Counted from the stretch's first letter, positions 36,715 to 49,520 are shown. The stretch is 64,000 nt of DNA from Hirundichthys speculiger (GCA_018398805.1 JAGFBZ010002245.1:2566001-2630000); one strand, 5' to 3'. The notes: generated by a model not told the origin, from the sequence alone. Numbers and translations are program-made.

Positions 36715-37075
36715 TGAAGAACAGAAAAAAGCAAGAGTAGACTTTGCCAGAAAACATATTTAAAAAAAAGCCTCCCGTGTTCTAGAATCAGTGTCTATGG
36801 AGAAGGAAAGGAAGAGCTCATGATCTAAAGCATAGCACATCACGTGTCAAACATGGTGGAGGCAGCATTGTCTCAATGGACGATTTGTGGCAGTCAATGG
36901 AATGGGCTCACTGGTGTTTATTGATGATGCGACTGCTGAAAGAATTCTGAGGTTTAAAACGCTATACTATTTGTTCTTAGAAAAGATACAAAAAGATACA
37001 AAACTGTACAGATGAACAGATACAAAACCGATCTGCACTTCACAGTGCAGATCGACAATGATTCTAAACATAGTG
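36715..37075 (+). mobile_element. Tc1-like transposon relic, second family
   Basis: Nucleotide blocks match a fish Tc1-type transposase: AACATGGTGGAGGCAGCATT, GTTTATTGATGATGCGACTG and CTTCACAGTGCAGATCGACA (leading to the second catalytic Asp, as DND). Frames are broken throughout and no terminal repeats were seen. Confidence 0.75.
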
Positions 37076-40000
37076 TTTTTTTTTATGTGCTCCTGCATCC
37101 TTGACTATTTCTAAATCCTGCCCACACACCGATTTCCAGCGGGGCCCGACCTAGAAGAGGCTTTGAAGCCAGCCGACTTTTGTTTTTCCTTCCTTTTGCC
37201 AAAAGCATAGTAGATGTCATTTGGGACGTTCAGTTTAATTTGAAAGTTTGTCATCGTGCTTCCCACCGCCAAATAATGTTAACTTTTTGTTTAGTGTCGT
37301 ACTGTGCAAAATTATTTGTACTAGAATTCACAGACAGGTACTTGTGTATTGAGGGATCCACTTATCTGCCTGGAGTCCGTTTTATTTTCTCTAGATGTCA
37401 TTCAAATTATGGGAAAGGCAAATGATGTAAAACAGAGGACAAAAGAAGTGTTGGCCAATTATTCCACAAAGATATTTTTGTGACGTTCTAGAAGTTTCTC
37501 AAAACAGTTAACAGATTGCAGTTTGGTGTAACTCCTTGATGCAGCTGAGTTATGTCCATTTACTTAGAAGGAACTCTGACTCATTTGACTTTTCCAATTA
37601 TTCTGATTAACTTTGGTGGGGACCAATAGATATTTAAAAGACTCAATAAGTCCTTGTTCTTACATTAGGCAGAATTTTAGAACTTTAGTAGAATTCCTTG
37701 TACAAACAGTTATGGCATATTGCCTTATGGACGGTGATGTGAGCTGTTTGGAATGGCCCGGTCTCTGGACCTTGAAGTAATAATGACTTAAATTTAAAAA
37801 CAGAGTGCAGTGCAAGTAGTGAGGACAACAGAGAACATGTTATTCAAAATGTATACCAAAATAATGAAGATCAGTGTGACAGGAAGGTGAGAGGCAAGGC
37901 AAAGTCAGTAGTGTCAGGGAGGATGCAGAGAATTATGGGGGACCCAAATACAGGCTTAGCAGTAGGTTGATATGTAATATAGAAAGAATCATATTAACTC
38001 ACTAAGACAAAACAAACTCAAGGTGCTGCTGATGAGTTAAAAAAATCCAAAAACAAAAGAAGAAACAGGCAAGGAGTGAAAACCTGATACACAGTTTTTC
38101 TTCTAGCCTGTTTTCTGATGACCAAACTAAACCTGGAGGTCTAAATACTAAAGGAAGTAATGAATGATATGATGCAGATGTGGGACAGTATCAAAACCCT
38201 GTGGGACAGATACAGGGAGGAAAATGAAACAGAAGTCTATGGGGGGTAAGACAATTGTAAAAATAATGTGTTTGCACAAGTTAGCATTAGTGTATATTCA
38301 TGAAAACTTGTCGATGAAGAAAAAAAAGTAAATTCAAAATATATATTCATTATCATTACAAGTAAAATCATATGAATGCTGATTTGTACACACACATTTT
38401 TTGACAGCTGTCTCACTCCATACAATACATAAAGCTGCTGTTCACGGCAATGCATGTTTGAGCTGTTTCCCTAATCCGACACACTCTGATTCAGATGAAA
38501 GACTCACCATCAGCCTCTCATGAAGGTCTGCACTATTCTGTTAGGTGATGCTCACACTGTCAGCACAAATCCGATCTTTAGCATATACAAATCTGAATCT
38601 GATCCTCCTGACTGTCAGCTTATGTGTTAAACTGCAAGTGATCAGATCCGATGTGCATGTCCTTGCTACTGTTACCTTATCCACATGGTTGCTATGGTAA
38701 CCTCAAACTGATGTAAACAATCCAAAATGGAGGGTGGTGAACTGTCTTTGCACCTGTCACAAGAGGTTTTGTGGATCCAAGGTGCGAAATTTTCTACATG
38801 TTACAAGAGGCAACCCACACACTTCTGTGGAGCACTTTATTTGAGCAGCTGTCTCTGCTGGTACGTCAGTACAGCAGAGCGCATGGTCCAGACAGGTCAG
38901 CTGTTAGCCAGCAGACGGCAAGACTTAAGTCACTGTCTGACATAGAGGACTGTTTGAAATCCTCTATGAGCTCCCAGACCACTGAGAATGAGACGTCTCT
39001 GTGAAAATCCAATTTGAATTGCATTTGAAGTCACCGCTGTATGTGGTTTAAAGCCTGGATGTGCTAAAAATCAATATGTGTGAATATAACTTTAATCTTA
39101 ATGACCCAAAATGCACACCTTGTATTACATTTTGGAAAAATCAGTTTATATAGTGTACGGATTTTTAGAAACAACCAAATTCTACAAAATAAAAATGAAG
39201 AAAATCAAGATAAACATAAAAGAAACATAGATAAAGAAGAGTAGAATATAGGACAAGAAAGTAAGGCCTAAATGACAGCTGCCCTGTGACACACTCCCAT
39301 GCTAGTGATGTGCTTTGAGAAACTAGTTCTGCAGGGAAGTAAAACAAAGACTAAACTAAATAAATAAAATCCCGCTTTTGGCACAACAGCTGCCTCCTGT
39401 AAGGAGTTGCACCTGCTGATTTTTAATGCCGAGAGCAGTGCTAAACAATGAGCACTCACAACTAAGGGTTCTACTGTGGGAATCAGGAAGTTTAAAAAAA
39501 AAAAAAAACCAACCATTTGCTGTTTTCCTGTTCCATCTTAAGTTCACACAGGCATCAAACATATCAGATAAGATGAGACAAGAACAGAGCCGTGGGTCTT
39601 TAGGAAGCTAAGACTGCTCCTTCTGTTATGTAGGAACGCTGCTTAATTTTCCTTGTTGCCTTTTAACTGGAAACTACAACCAAAAGCAGCATCGTGTGGC
39701 ACTGAATCTTTACTCCTGGGAAAAGTTGTAACATTATTGAAATGAAATGAAAAATACTTTATTTATCCCATAAAGGGAAATTCAACACTGTAGCAACGGC
39801 TCTCTCTCTCTCTTTTTTTTTTTTTTTAGCAATAATAATAATATTATTACATTAAATATTAATCAGATATAGTCAGATTATTAAATTGACCCAGAGTGCA
39901 TTGCGCACATAAAGTGTTTCTGGGCATTTTGATTAAAAACATACAGTATAATCAGCCTTTAGGTAATAGTTGATTTCTTTTTTCTTTTTCTGATAATGGA

Positions 40001-41469
40001 CTTTATTTTTAGGAGAGGGTAAGTGGGATTCCTTTTAAAATATAATTTATATACTTTAGCAAGTGTTGAGGAACAATTAAATCTGAAATTTTTAAAAGTG
40101 AGAAATATTAAAAGTGAGAAATACATTAGCAGTATGAAGAACACATAATATTTAGGTCCAGCTTTGCCATAATTTAAGCCCGTCTTTTTAACAAAAGCAG
40201 GCTAATGAGGACTACCTCTGTATTTACTGAATCAAAGTGACAGACTTTTCATCAATGGAAACTGACAAGGACACACCGAAAGGAAGAGATGCAATCTTGA
40301 GTGATGCAGGTACATATTGCAGATTTAAATTAGCTCTGAGCTGTTGTAACATGGGCAACAACTACCAAACTGATTTCTTTGAGAACAGCAGACCTGTCAC
40401 CATGTGTCGTAATGAAAGAAAATGGCACTCAGCAATTTATGGAGCCTTAATGTGTTTATGACAATGGTGTTTGTGTATGTGTGTGAATGAAAGTGAAGAG
40501 TGGAAGGCATGGAACCATTTTTGTGAGATTTCACAGTTTGACATTTACACGTGAAGGAGACCTGTAATGATAATTTGTGGAATTGTACAACATCTCTGCA
40601 GCTGAATCCTGACATAACACTGAAAATTCAACTTTTGAGATAAGAAGAGCAAAGAATAGTATAATAGAATAGTAATAGCAAAGAAGTTTTGTTTGATGGA
40701 TACTTCATGGATAAATTGACCAACTGAAGCACGTGAACATAACAAACCATGCCATGATTATCAGATGGTTACAATTAAAGCTATGATGTTACTACCTACA
40801 AATGTGACAGTGATATATTTAATATTTCTGTGAGAATATACATTTTAACAGTGCCTAACATCATATAAAGCCTACCGAGGGAAATTGACACTATGGGCAT
40901 TGAGGCATTCAGTGTCCCTGTTGCTATAGAAACTGATGTCACAGTGACATGATAGGATACTTTAGGCATCGGTGAAGGTGACAAGCTAGGAAAAATACAA
41001 GAGACAAAGCGAGAGGTGGAGAAAAGGGAAATCTTAGGGTCTTGTGAAGTAATATCATCTCAGAGAGGGATTCCCAGTGTGCAAATCACATTTTCTTTCA
41101 TGTTGAACTAAGGGCATCATCAAGATAAGAAAGAAAAATTCAATGGAGGTGTGCTGAGATGAGCACCAGAATTGTTGTGAATGAAACAAAGCTTCCTTAT
41201 ACCTGAGTACAGAACAGCAGTAGTATATCACTTACACATTTTATTATATTTAATGTTAAGTGTGATCACACAGGTGCTATTTTTTACCGTAGTTTTGCAT
41301 CAAACAAAACTCATAACTGATGATAACTGAATTCCACCAATCTCATCAGGGGAAGCAATACTCCAGACAACACCTTCCCAAATTATAATTTTGGTCTACT
41401 AGACCATATTTCCTTGATTCTCCCGACCAGTGTACTTTCAGCTGGTAAAAATGATTAAAACATAAAATA
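37076..41469. other. Intergenic, no recognised gene
   Basis: Mostly AT-rich. A plus-strand frame of 77 codons (38771-39004, no ATG) follows ATGGAGGGTGGTG at 38727, with no motif. A short LINE tail (TTATTTATCCCATAAAGGGA, 39751-39790) and CT/T tract (39795-39829) are present. Confidence 0.35.
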
Positions 41470-42440
41470 AAAGAGTGGACAGATGAAGACGCAGCAGCTC
41501 TAGGAGACTCTTTTGAGTCCACGGACTAGGATTTGTTGCTGCTTAAGAAAAACATACAGAAACACATAGACTTCATCCATGCAGTATCAAAGAATGATGA
41601 TGAGAAAGCCTACGGCACTACCTGAACAAGACTAAAAATTGGCATCAGTTGAGAATGGAGAGAGGCCTCAACAATGGCAGGAAAGCAGTGCGTCCTCACC
41701 GTGATTGGGGCAACTCGCCAGAATCTGTGGTCTAATGACATCCATGAGCATTAACAATCAACAAGTTCTTGTAATTACCAACATTGTTCACCTTCTTACT
41801 GAGACAGGAAAGTGTTACCACCTGCTTCAAGGCAGCAAGCACATGGTCCAATCTAAAAATAAAAAAAAAAAAAACATTTCCCTGTGACACACTGCTACGC
41901 TGATGTGCTAAAGTGTTTGAGATACTAATTCTGCAGCATATCAAAGAGAATATTCCAGCCTAACTTTTCAGACTTTTTTGTACCAGGTTGTAAAAGTCTT
42001 TTATTAATGCTGTAAGACAAGACATTTTACCTTGGAGTTCAGTGGAGTTAGCCTCACTTTTGGAGTTAGTGGTCATTTGATGAACTGCAGTTCTTCTTTA
42101 CTGCCACAATGGCTTCAACTTTTAGAACTGGATGTTCCCCCTTGGTCACATCTGCCAAGACCCCTCCTGTATCTCTGTGGACCCCAGTCTGCATACTCAG
42201 ACATGAAGTCAAACCTGTAGTGAAATTTGCTGATGACACCATCATCATTTATTCATAAAATTTTGAAATCAACAGTTATACCAGTGGAACAACCTGCTCC
42301 GAAATGTCAATAAAACCCAGAAACTGATCATCAGTACAGCTGAGGTGGAGCAGGTGGGCAGTTTTAGCTTCCTATAGGCATTATTATTAGAGAACTTGTC
42401 GTGCTTGGACATGTCTGGCCATGTGAAGAAAGCTCACTTT
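41470..42440 (+). mobile_element. Heavily decayed Rex1-like LINE
   Basis: Plus-strand pieces include GDSFESTD followed by a stop then DLLLL (about 41495), resembling the pre-RT region. VKFADDTIIIYS (about 42215-42255) is an RT catalytic box. Many stops and frame changes. An old copy. Confidence 0.6.
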
Positions 42441-44238
42441 AAACTGTACTTAAAACTGGACAGAATATTGTCCAGATAAAACCCACACTTCCCGATTGGA
42501 AGTAACATAGAAAGACTAAAACTGTGATTTTAATAAATAATCTTGATGGAATAACAATTATAGAATTGAAAACTGAATGCCTCTTAAGACCAAATGTACA
42601 TTTTAAGTGGATTGCTGTCAAAATAGCAGGATAATCAGATTTACTTTGCAGTTTCTTTACAATTTTCTGAGGAAAGAAAAAACAATACACACACAAATGT
42701 TAATTTTGAACCCTAAGATTTTATTTTCAAATGACTGAAAAAGTGTGATTTCAATAAAGTTAAAAGCAGGTTTTCTGCATGAATAAACACATTTCCACAG
42801 AAACATCTGCAAAATGGGATTTTAATGAAGGTCTGTGCGCATAATTACTCTTACCATGCCTCTACATTTATCCAAACAAACTGAGCTGCATTCGCTTAGT
42901 TTTGTTGTTCAAAAATGAAAAACGAAACATAAAATACAGAACTCTATAAACTTTAAATTAACTTTCCTCTATTACAGACGCATTCACACTCTCTGCGTTC
43001 AGTTTGAAGTAAAGATCTGTACTGTTTTTTTTAGGTTTCTTTCTAAACAGATTAACGTTATATAGTTTAATTAGTGCACTGAAGATGTGGTGAGATTATT
43101 TTCATTAACTTTGTAGAGAGCCAGGTCAACTTTCCCCCCTTTGTTCAAGTCTATATGCTAAAGTGATGTGAACATTTGTGACATCGGTCTTCAAAAAAGT
43201 ACTCATGCTGATAGAGCTATATTTATATGATTATTTGACTGGCATTTCCTATTGATGTAAATATAATAATATCTTGGAGACTGGTAAATGGTAAATTCAG
43301 TAGTAACTAACGCATTTGATAACTAATTATTTCAATTTTGCCGCATATTTTCTCTTTCTTGTAACTTTATATGCTGCCATCATGGCCAGATCTCTCCCAC
43401 AGAGAAACTTACAAGGCTAAATAAATAACATAAAAACGTACAAAATAAATTACTGTGCGGTTGTAAATCATAAATGGCACCAATGCTAGTGTCCAGTTCT
43501 GCTGGTGAGGTTCAAAACTCACCCTTATCTCTGAGCACATGAACAACAAGCTCATGTCTATGACCATAAGTCAACCAACAATAACTCAGGAGCCTGTAAT
43601 TTACCAACCACACCAGTATGGATGGTTTCTTGTCACAACACAAGACAAAGAGCACACATGGGCAAAATATAGCATGTGTGCTCTTTGTCTTCAGATGACC
43701 GAAAACAAAGTTTACATTTGCCATTCAATTTGACCACACAAGACGGCGTTATCTATGTTCAAACTGGGCTGATGTCTTTCTGGAAGGTGATGAGTCAGTA
43801 ATGCAGCACTTTTTCTGGAAGAATGCCACCTAGAATGAATGCTTCAGAAAAGAAAAATGTTGTGACTTTATTCACTATCTGTTATAACCACTAGCAGCAT
43901 ACTGGAAAAGTCAAATGAGTATGTGATTAAAACGGACATTCTTCAACCAAGCATGCAAACTGGAGTGCAAGCTCATCATTGATGAGAAAAAAAGGTCCAT
44001 CAAAAGGTTTCCAAATTAATATACTTGCAGATAATTCTTACCGAGCAATACAGCTTCTACAAATCAACAGTAATAATTATCTACAAATCATTTGTGTATA
44101 TAGAAACAAAGACATATGAACGTGATTCATTGTTTACATAAGATACTAAAGATGTCCATATTATCGAGTTTCCAATGACAAATAAACCCAGTCAATGCCA
44201 TTTAACTATATTCAAATCTTTAATATTATTTTATAACT
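42441..44238. other. Intergenic, nothing recognised
   Basis: AT-rich with no supported gene or named repeat. Confidence 0.4.
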
Positions 44239-44314
44239 AGGGCTGGGCAACGATTAAAATTTTTAATCGCGATTAATCGCATGATTTCCCTGATTAATCA
44301 TGATTAATCGCATT
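44239..44314. repeat. hAT-type terminal fragment (GATTAATCGC repeats)
   Basis: AGGGCTGGGCAACGATTAAA followed by TTAATCGCGATTAATCGC matches a common vertebrate hAT end. Only about 75 bp remain, cut by the LINE tail at 44315. Confidence 0.5.
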
Positions 44315-45590
44315 GTTCAATTCAATTAAATTTTATTTGTATAGCGTCTGTTACAATGTCAATTGTCTCTAGGCGCTTTACAGAGACCCAGAGCATGACC
44401 CCCGAGCAAATATCATTAACTAATAATATAATATTGAATCCTAAACAAGGATAATGGCAGGTAAAAAAAAACTCCCACAGTGGAAGAAAAAAAACCTTTA
44501 AGCCAAACAGTGGCAAGGAAAAACCCCACTTTAAGAGGAAGAAACCTTGAGCAGGACCTGGCTCATATGGGGGGACCTTCCTGTTGAAGGCCAGCTGGGT
44601 AGAGAAAGAAAAAGAGAGGAGAGACAGGACAGAGAGAGGATGGAGGATGGAGAGAGGAGAGGACACAAATGACTGAATAAAATGACCATATAAACAGATG
44701 CAGGTAGAAGCACTGAGGTGAGATGATCAGAGGATTAGGATGCCGGTCACCACGGCAGTCTCCGCCCCAAACACATCTACACATGCAGGTGGAGGTAAAC
44801 CCCGGGATGGCCAAAGGATGGAACTGCAGGTCCAGCATGCAACTCAGGAAACTCTGACCTGCAAACATACACAAAGAAAAGAAAAAAGTTACAGTTAGTC
44901 TAAACTAGAGTGTGTAGGGGCTAATAGTTATAGCCATAGTTGTAGGAGCTAAGATTAGAGTAAGCTCGTCTTAATCACAGCTTCGTCATAGTTATGCTGC
45001 TATAGGCCTACGCTGCAGGGGGACACCAACACGATCTGCTGAGTGGTGTCTCTACTGCTCTGCCCCCTTTCCTTCCCTTCCCTCCTCCCTTCCTCCTCCT
45101 CCAGCTCATTCATAATTATCATTATTAAATGGGAGCACCTTGTTACTGTACTGTGCTACTGAGGTCCAGAAGAACAATGACAGATACTAGTCCATTGTCT
45201 GAGGCCATGAGGAGGCCGTCGGTGATTCTAATCAGCGCTGTTTCTGTGCTGTAATGAGTTCTAAACCCTGACTGAAACACTTCAAAAAGGTCATTTCAAT
45301 GCAGGTGTTCTCCTAGCTGACTAGCAACTATTTTTTCCAGAATTTTAGAGATAAATGGGAGGTTGGATATTGGTCTATAGTTTGCCAAAATGTCCGGATC
45401 AAGAGATGGTTTCTTAAGCAAAGGTTTTATGACTGCAACTTTAAAAATCCTGTGGTACATATCCTGATTGTAGAGATAGGTTAATCTGATCCAAAATTGA
45501 TATACCAATAAAGGGTATAAAGGTGCGTATACAAAGGTTGTATACGCAAAATCAAATAATGAATTCAAAAGTAGTGTAAAGGTCACTTTT
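44315..45590 (-). mobile_element. L2/Maui-like LINE with internal deletion
   Basis: The 3' tail (AATTGAATTGAA on the minus strand) and 3' UTR (44320-44900) join directly to N-terminal RT coding (45296-45586): [20 protein letters not shown] then [20 protein letters not shown]. Most of the RT is deleted between about 44950 and 45170. Dead copy. Confidence 0.85.
45525..45547. other. Perfect 10-bp hairpin
   Basis: GCGTATACAA, a 3-base loop AGG, and TTGTATACGC. It lies just beyond the L2 coding relic. Confidence 0.9.
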
Positions 45591-45878
45591 ATTTAAATGT
45601 TCTGCTGCCATATGAACTAAATTGCCATCACATTTGTTGTTCAAACACTTTTAACATCAACACTTGTCAGTAACACATATTTAGTGTAAATCTCATCTTA
45701 AAAAATGTAAAATCAAATGAAAGCTTATTTCCACTGCCAGGGCATTAATGTCATCCTGTTTTTATAAAAAAATAAAAAAAAGTTTACAAAAAACCTTGTT
45801 TCTGTCAAATCCAACGTCTGGGAGAACTTTAAAATGAAAATGTCCATGTAATAGTTCTGTAACTTTATCAATCTGTGC

Positions 45879-46561
45879 ATCATTCGTTCTTTTCATTTCC
45901 AATTGGCAATCAAAAATTAAAAAAGGAAAAAAGAGACGTTTTATTTCGTTTTTCGTTTTTTAATCTAAAACAAAAAACAAAAAAATGCCTGGTTTTTCAT
46001 ATTATAATTTTAGACTTGGATCAAAAATACCAAATTAAAAAATGGGCCACGGGACCGAACTTGTTTTTAATATTTAATTAGGCTGGTTTACGTGACCTGG
46101 AAGTGGCTTTGTGCGTGGAACTTCCGGTAGCAACTCGGGTAGCAATACTAACAGTTCAGTCTGTTTAAAAAAGAAAAAAAAACTGGGATGCATCAAAACT
46201 TTCAAGCCCATTTGTTCGAGTCCAGTCAAGTGCAGGAAATTTCAGCATGTGTCAAACTGCTGCTGAATAAGTCATTGATCAAACTAGTATTTGATTCTAG
46301 CGCCTCCATGCTACCGGAACTGCCGCGCACAAAGGCACTTCCGGGTTACGTAAACCGGAAAAATTAAATATTTAAAACAAATTCTGTCCCGTGGCCCATT
46401 TTTTCATTTCGTATTTTTGATTCAAGTCTAAAATTAAAATACGAAAATCCGGGCATTTTTTCAATTTTTGTGCTAAATTAAAAAACGAAAAATGAAATAA
46501 AATGTTCCTTTTTCCTTTTTTAATTTTTGATTGCCAATTGAAAATGGAAAGAACGAATGAT
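45879..46561. mobile_element. 683-bp fold-back element
   Basis: Outer ends ATCATTCGTTCTTTTCATTT (left) and ATCATTCGTTCTTTCCATTT (right, reverse complement) start two long imperfect inverted arms (about 45879-46150 and 46300-46561). Both arms carry GGCCCA..GG.AC, the CTTCCGG motif and poly-A/T runs. The centre is about 150 bp. No ORF. A third partial copy of arm sequence follows at about 46586-46645. Confidence 0.85.
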
Positions 46562-46645
46562 ATATGGATTGACGTAGTCCGTGTATCATTTGTTTTTTTT
46601 TTCTAATCTAACACAAAAAACAAAAAAGTGCATGTTTTTTTGTAT

Positions 46646-47631
46646 AGCAGCAAGAATTGCAGGGATTCTTCAAGTCAGAGGGTTCCCATCAATATATTCT
46701 GATAACATCTTCTTTATTCCATCAAAATTAACAGCAGGAATAATCTCGCGCATCCCCTGCTGGTGTTGCACAAAACCTGCCTTCTTGAAACAACACCCAC
46801 CACAGCTGCGTCAAACACCAAATGTAAGACTTACTTTTTTTTTCAGTAGCAAATAATAGCACACTGCACAGCAAATTACAAAGCAAAAGCTTAAATTGCT
46901 CTGTGAAATTCTTTTAAATACTCTCCTCCCTTAATTTTGTACTCGGAAAGCAAAACACCCAGAAATATAATTAAAACACAGCCAGGTGCTGTAATCCCTT
47001 TAAGCATGCCTGCCCCTCATTGGTGGACATGGATTGTAATTTGCCAAACAGTTTTGCTTCTGGCAAAAAAACTGACCCTTGTAATCTAGTTATACAACAC
47101 AGATTACACACATTTTTTACCTCTTTCATGTTACATTTGAATACCAAAGCGTTTACACAACTTGAAATTATAACAAAACTCATTGCTCTTACAAAGCGAG
47201 TCAATTACCCCTCTTGTTCAAAATGATTTTCCCTCAGTGACAAAATTGCCATAACATGCTTTGTATGTACATTTGACTTTCACATGGTGCTCTGTCATAG
47301 GTTTCACTGTTTGTCCATTTGTGTCCAAAGGGATTTTAGCTCTTCCCTTTGAGAACCCCTCTTGGGAAATGATTGTGAGGATTTATCACCCTGTAGCGGT
47401 GACTAGTTGTGACTTTTTATCCAAACTTCAAACATCTGTCAGATTGTGACTGATTAATCAATCAACAGTTACATTAAATCTTAATGTTCAAAACATTAAT
47501 CACTGCAGATATTGAGACTTTTAAAGATTTAGTTTCAGGAAAGAAGCACCAGCTTGTCTATGTGTTACTGGGTATTACTGGCTTGCTATTGGTGAGTAAA
47601 TTCAGTGCTTGTTTGCATCTTACTTACTTAC
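46646..47631. other. Intergenic 3' of b3glct, nothing recognised
   Basis: AT-rich, with no exon or named repeat. Includes any distal 3' UTR of b3glct if the proximal AATAAA is bypassed. Confidence 0.4.
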
Positions 47632-47637
47632 TTTATT
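47632..47637 (-). terminator. b3glct: Polyadenylation signal AATAAA for b3glct (candidate)
   Basis: A canonical AATAAA hexamer on the minus strand starts 9 bases after the TAA stop of the b3glct terminal exon. If used, the 3' UTR would be only about 30-40 bases, followed by a short GTAA/GTAAG repeat. No obvious GU-rich downstream element is seen, so a more distal site cannot be excluded. Confidence 0.5.
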
Positions 47638-47646
47638 AGAGTGCTT

Positions 47647-47781
47647 TTACAGTTCATCTCGAGGGGGTGCATCATGCAGCCAGTGTCTGTAGACAGCCAC
47701 GGGATCTATATTCCAGTGCTTGTGGAACGAGATCGCCTGTTGTGAGGAAATCAGCATCTCTGAGTAGTCATCCGGTTGGGC
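47647..47781 (-). CDS. b3glct: b3glct terminal coding exon, ends in RDEL
   Basis: The last coding exon starts after acceptor CATATTTTAG and encodes 44 residues and a TAA stop (47647-47649). It contains [11 protein letters not shown], a highly conserved B3GLCT block, then [17 protein letters not shown]. The C-terminal RDEL resembles KDEL-type ER retrieval signals; from memory the mammalian protein ends in REEL. This fits the enzyme's ER location. The residues just after the splice ([15 protein letters not shown]) are more divergent, as expected for this loop. An AATAAA signal lies 9 bases after the stop. With the other four exons this gives about 203 C-terminal residues, roughly 40% of a ~500-residue enzyme. 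Confidence 0.95.
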   Translation of the reverse strand, partial: AQPDDYSEMLISSQQAISFHKHWNIDPVAVYRHWLHDAPPRDEL

Positions 47782-48189
47782 CTAAAATATGAAGAGCAAG
47801 TGGTTGTATTGTGTTTGGGGTGGGGTGAGGGGATGGGGGGGGTGGGGGCTCTCATGGTTTTCAACAAATTGGTGTGGTGGAAAAACGGGTCAAGCAGAGC
47901 ATTTCCTTTTCTTCCTTCAGCTGTATCCTTTGTTAATGAAATGTGATTGTGCTTCATTGTTCTTGTAGCTTTTTTGTGCCGTACTTTCCCAGCCTTTTTC
48001 TTTTTCTGTATACCTTTTCAGGCCAGTTTCCAGGGCTACATGCTGACCTGGGGTCAGTTTCAGAAAGTGGGTTGTATACAAACTACAAGTATGTTGAACC
48101 TGAACTCAGGTAAAAATATTTTTACACAGACAACTCCTATCGGCTACCTGGAAGTCCCAGATAGTTTGGTGCGCTCCCGGTAAACACGT

Positions 48190-49318
48190 TCAGGCAGAGC
48201 CGCGAGAACAAGAATGTCAAATTTGGACTCGTCTGACCAAAGAACACTTTCCCACTTTGAAACAGTCCATTTAAAATGAATCTTGGCAAACAGGACATGA
48301 TGGCACTTCTGGGCCATGTTCAAATATGGCTTCTTTTTTAATCAATAATAATAATACATTTTATTAAGCAGTGCCTTTTAAAAAAAACTCAAGGATACTT
48401 TACAGATCGATAAAAACATGATAGAGTTTTAGTTGGCTTCAGCAGAAGCATAGTGGATTCTGTGTTTCCCAACAGTGGTTTCTGGAAGTATCCTGGGCCC
48501 ATTTAATAATGTCATTGACACAATCAGGCTGATGAGTGATGCAGTGTTGTCTGAAGCCTTGTCTCTTACGCACAAAGATGTCTCCAGTTTCTCTGAATCT
48601 ATTGAAGATGTTCTGTACTGTAGATCAGCCATTCCCAAACTTCAGAGTACCAAGGCCCAATATGAAATATGAAAAATCTTGGCGGCCCACCGAAACCTTT
48701 AATCACAACTGTGATCAACATACAGGACTGGAAGCTATGTTCTGACATTAATGTAAGGAGTCAACAAATTACTTGACACGTCATATTAAGTTAAGATTAC
48801 TTCTTAACGTTTATAAATAATGTTGTTAATATTTTACAGTAATTGAAAACATATTTAAAAAAGATCAAGGATTTAAAACACATTTATTTATGCTCATGGC
48901 CTGCCTGCAGTACCGCAACGGCCCACCAGGGGGTCGCGGCCCACACTTTGGGAATCACTGCTGTAGATGATGAGATTTGGAAAGCCTTTGCAATTTGACG
49001 TTGTGGAACATTGTTTTTAAAGTATTCCACAATCAGTCTTTTACAGATTGGAGAGCCTCTGCCCATCTTTGAGACTCTGCCTCTCTCATACATCCCTTTT
49101 ATAGCCAATCATGTTACAGACCTGATATCAGTTTATTTCATTAGTTCATAGATGTTCTCCCAGCTGAATGTTTTTAAAATGTCTTTATTTTTCATCCATT
49201 TGTTCTTATTTATGTTCTGTTGTCAATAAAATATTAGTTTGTGTGATTTAAAGTCTTTTAGTTTTCATTTTATTCAAATTAAAAAAAATAGAAGTCGCAA
49301 CTTTTCCTGAATTCTAGA
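48190..49318 (-). mobile_element. Tc1/mariner-like transposon relic in a b3glct intron
   Basis: Same family as 17040-17895. The minus strand encodes the N-terminal HTH MGRGSPICKRLIVEYFKNNV then PQRQIAKAFQISSS (about 48970-49070). Farther on, CGTCTGACCAAAGAACAC on the plus strand (48228) matches the catalytic WS[D]E region in reverse. It is interrupted by a LINE-tail fragment (about 48336-48440) and a hAT element (48626-48960). It occupies most of the last b3glct intron, in the same orientation as the gene. Confidence 0.8.
48626..48960 (-). mobile_element. Short hAT element, copy B (nested in Tc1 relic)
   Basis: A 335-bp insert with ends CAGCCATTCCCAAACTT and, reverse-complemented, CAGTGATTCCCAAAGTG, flanked by a perfect CTGTAGAT duplication (48618-48625 and 48961-48968). 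Removing it restores the Tc1 reading. Homologous to 22969-23340. Confidence 0.92.
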
Positions 49319-49487
49319 ACTTAGGAAATTGCATCAACAAGGTATAGGATGGCAGGGCATGCTGACAATATGATAGTCCTTGTCTTATTGTGATGACTAA
49401 AAACTCAATTATTTAAAAAAAAAATAGCCTTCCAAACAAAATAGCCATATCATTTCTATTCAATACTGATGCAGAAATACCTATGAC

Positions 49488-49488
49488 A

Positions 49489-49515
<27 letters not shown>
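49488..49515. repeat. Microsatellite (AG)n
   Basis: About 14 AG units in the last b3glct intron. Confidence 0.95.
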
Positions 49516-49520
<5 letters not shown>

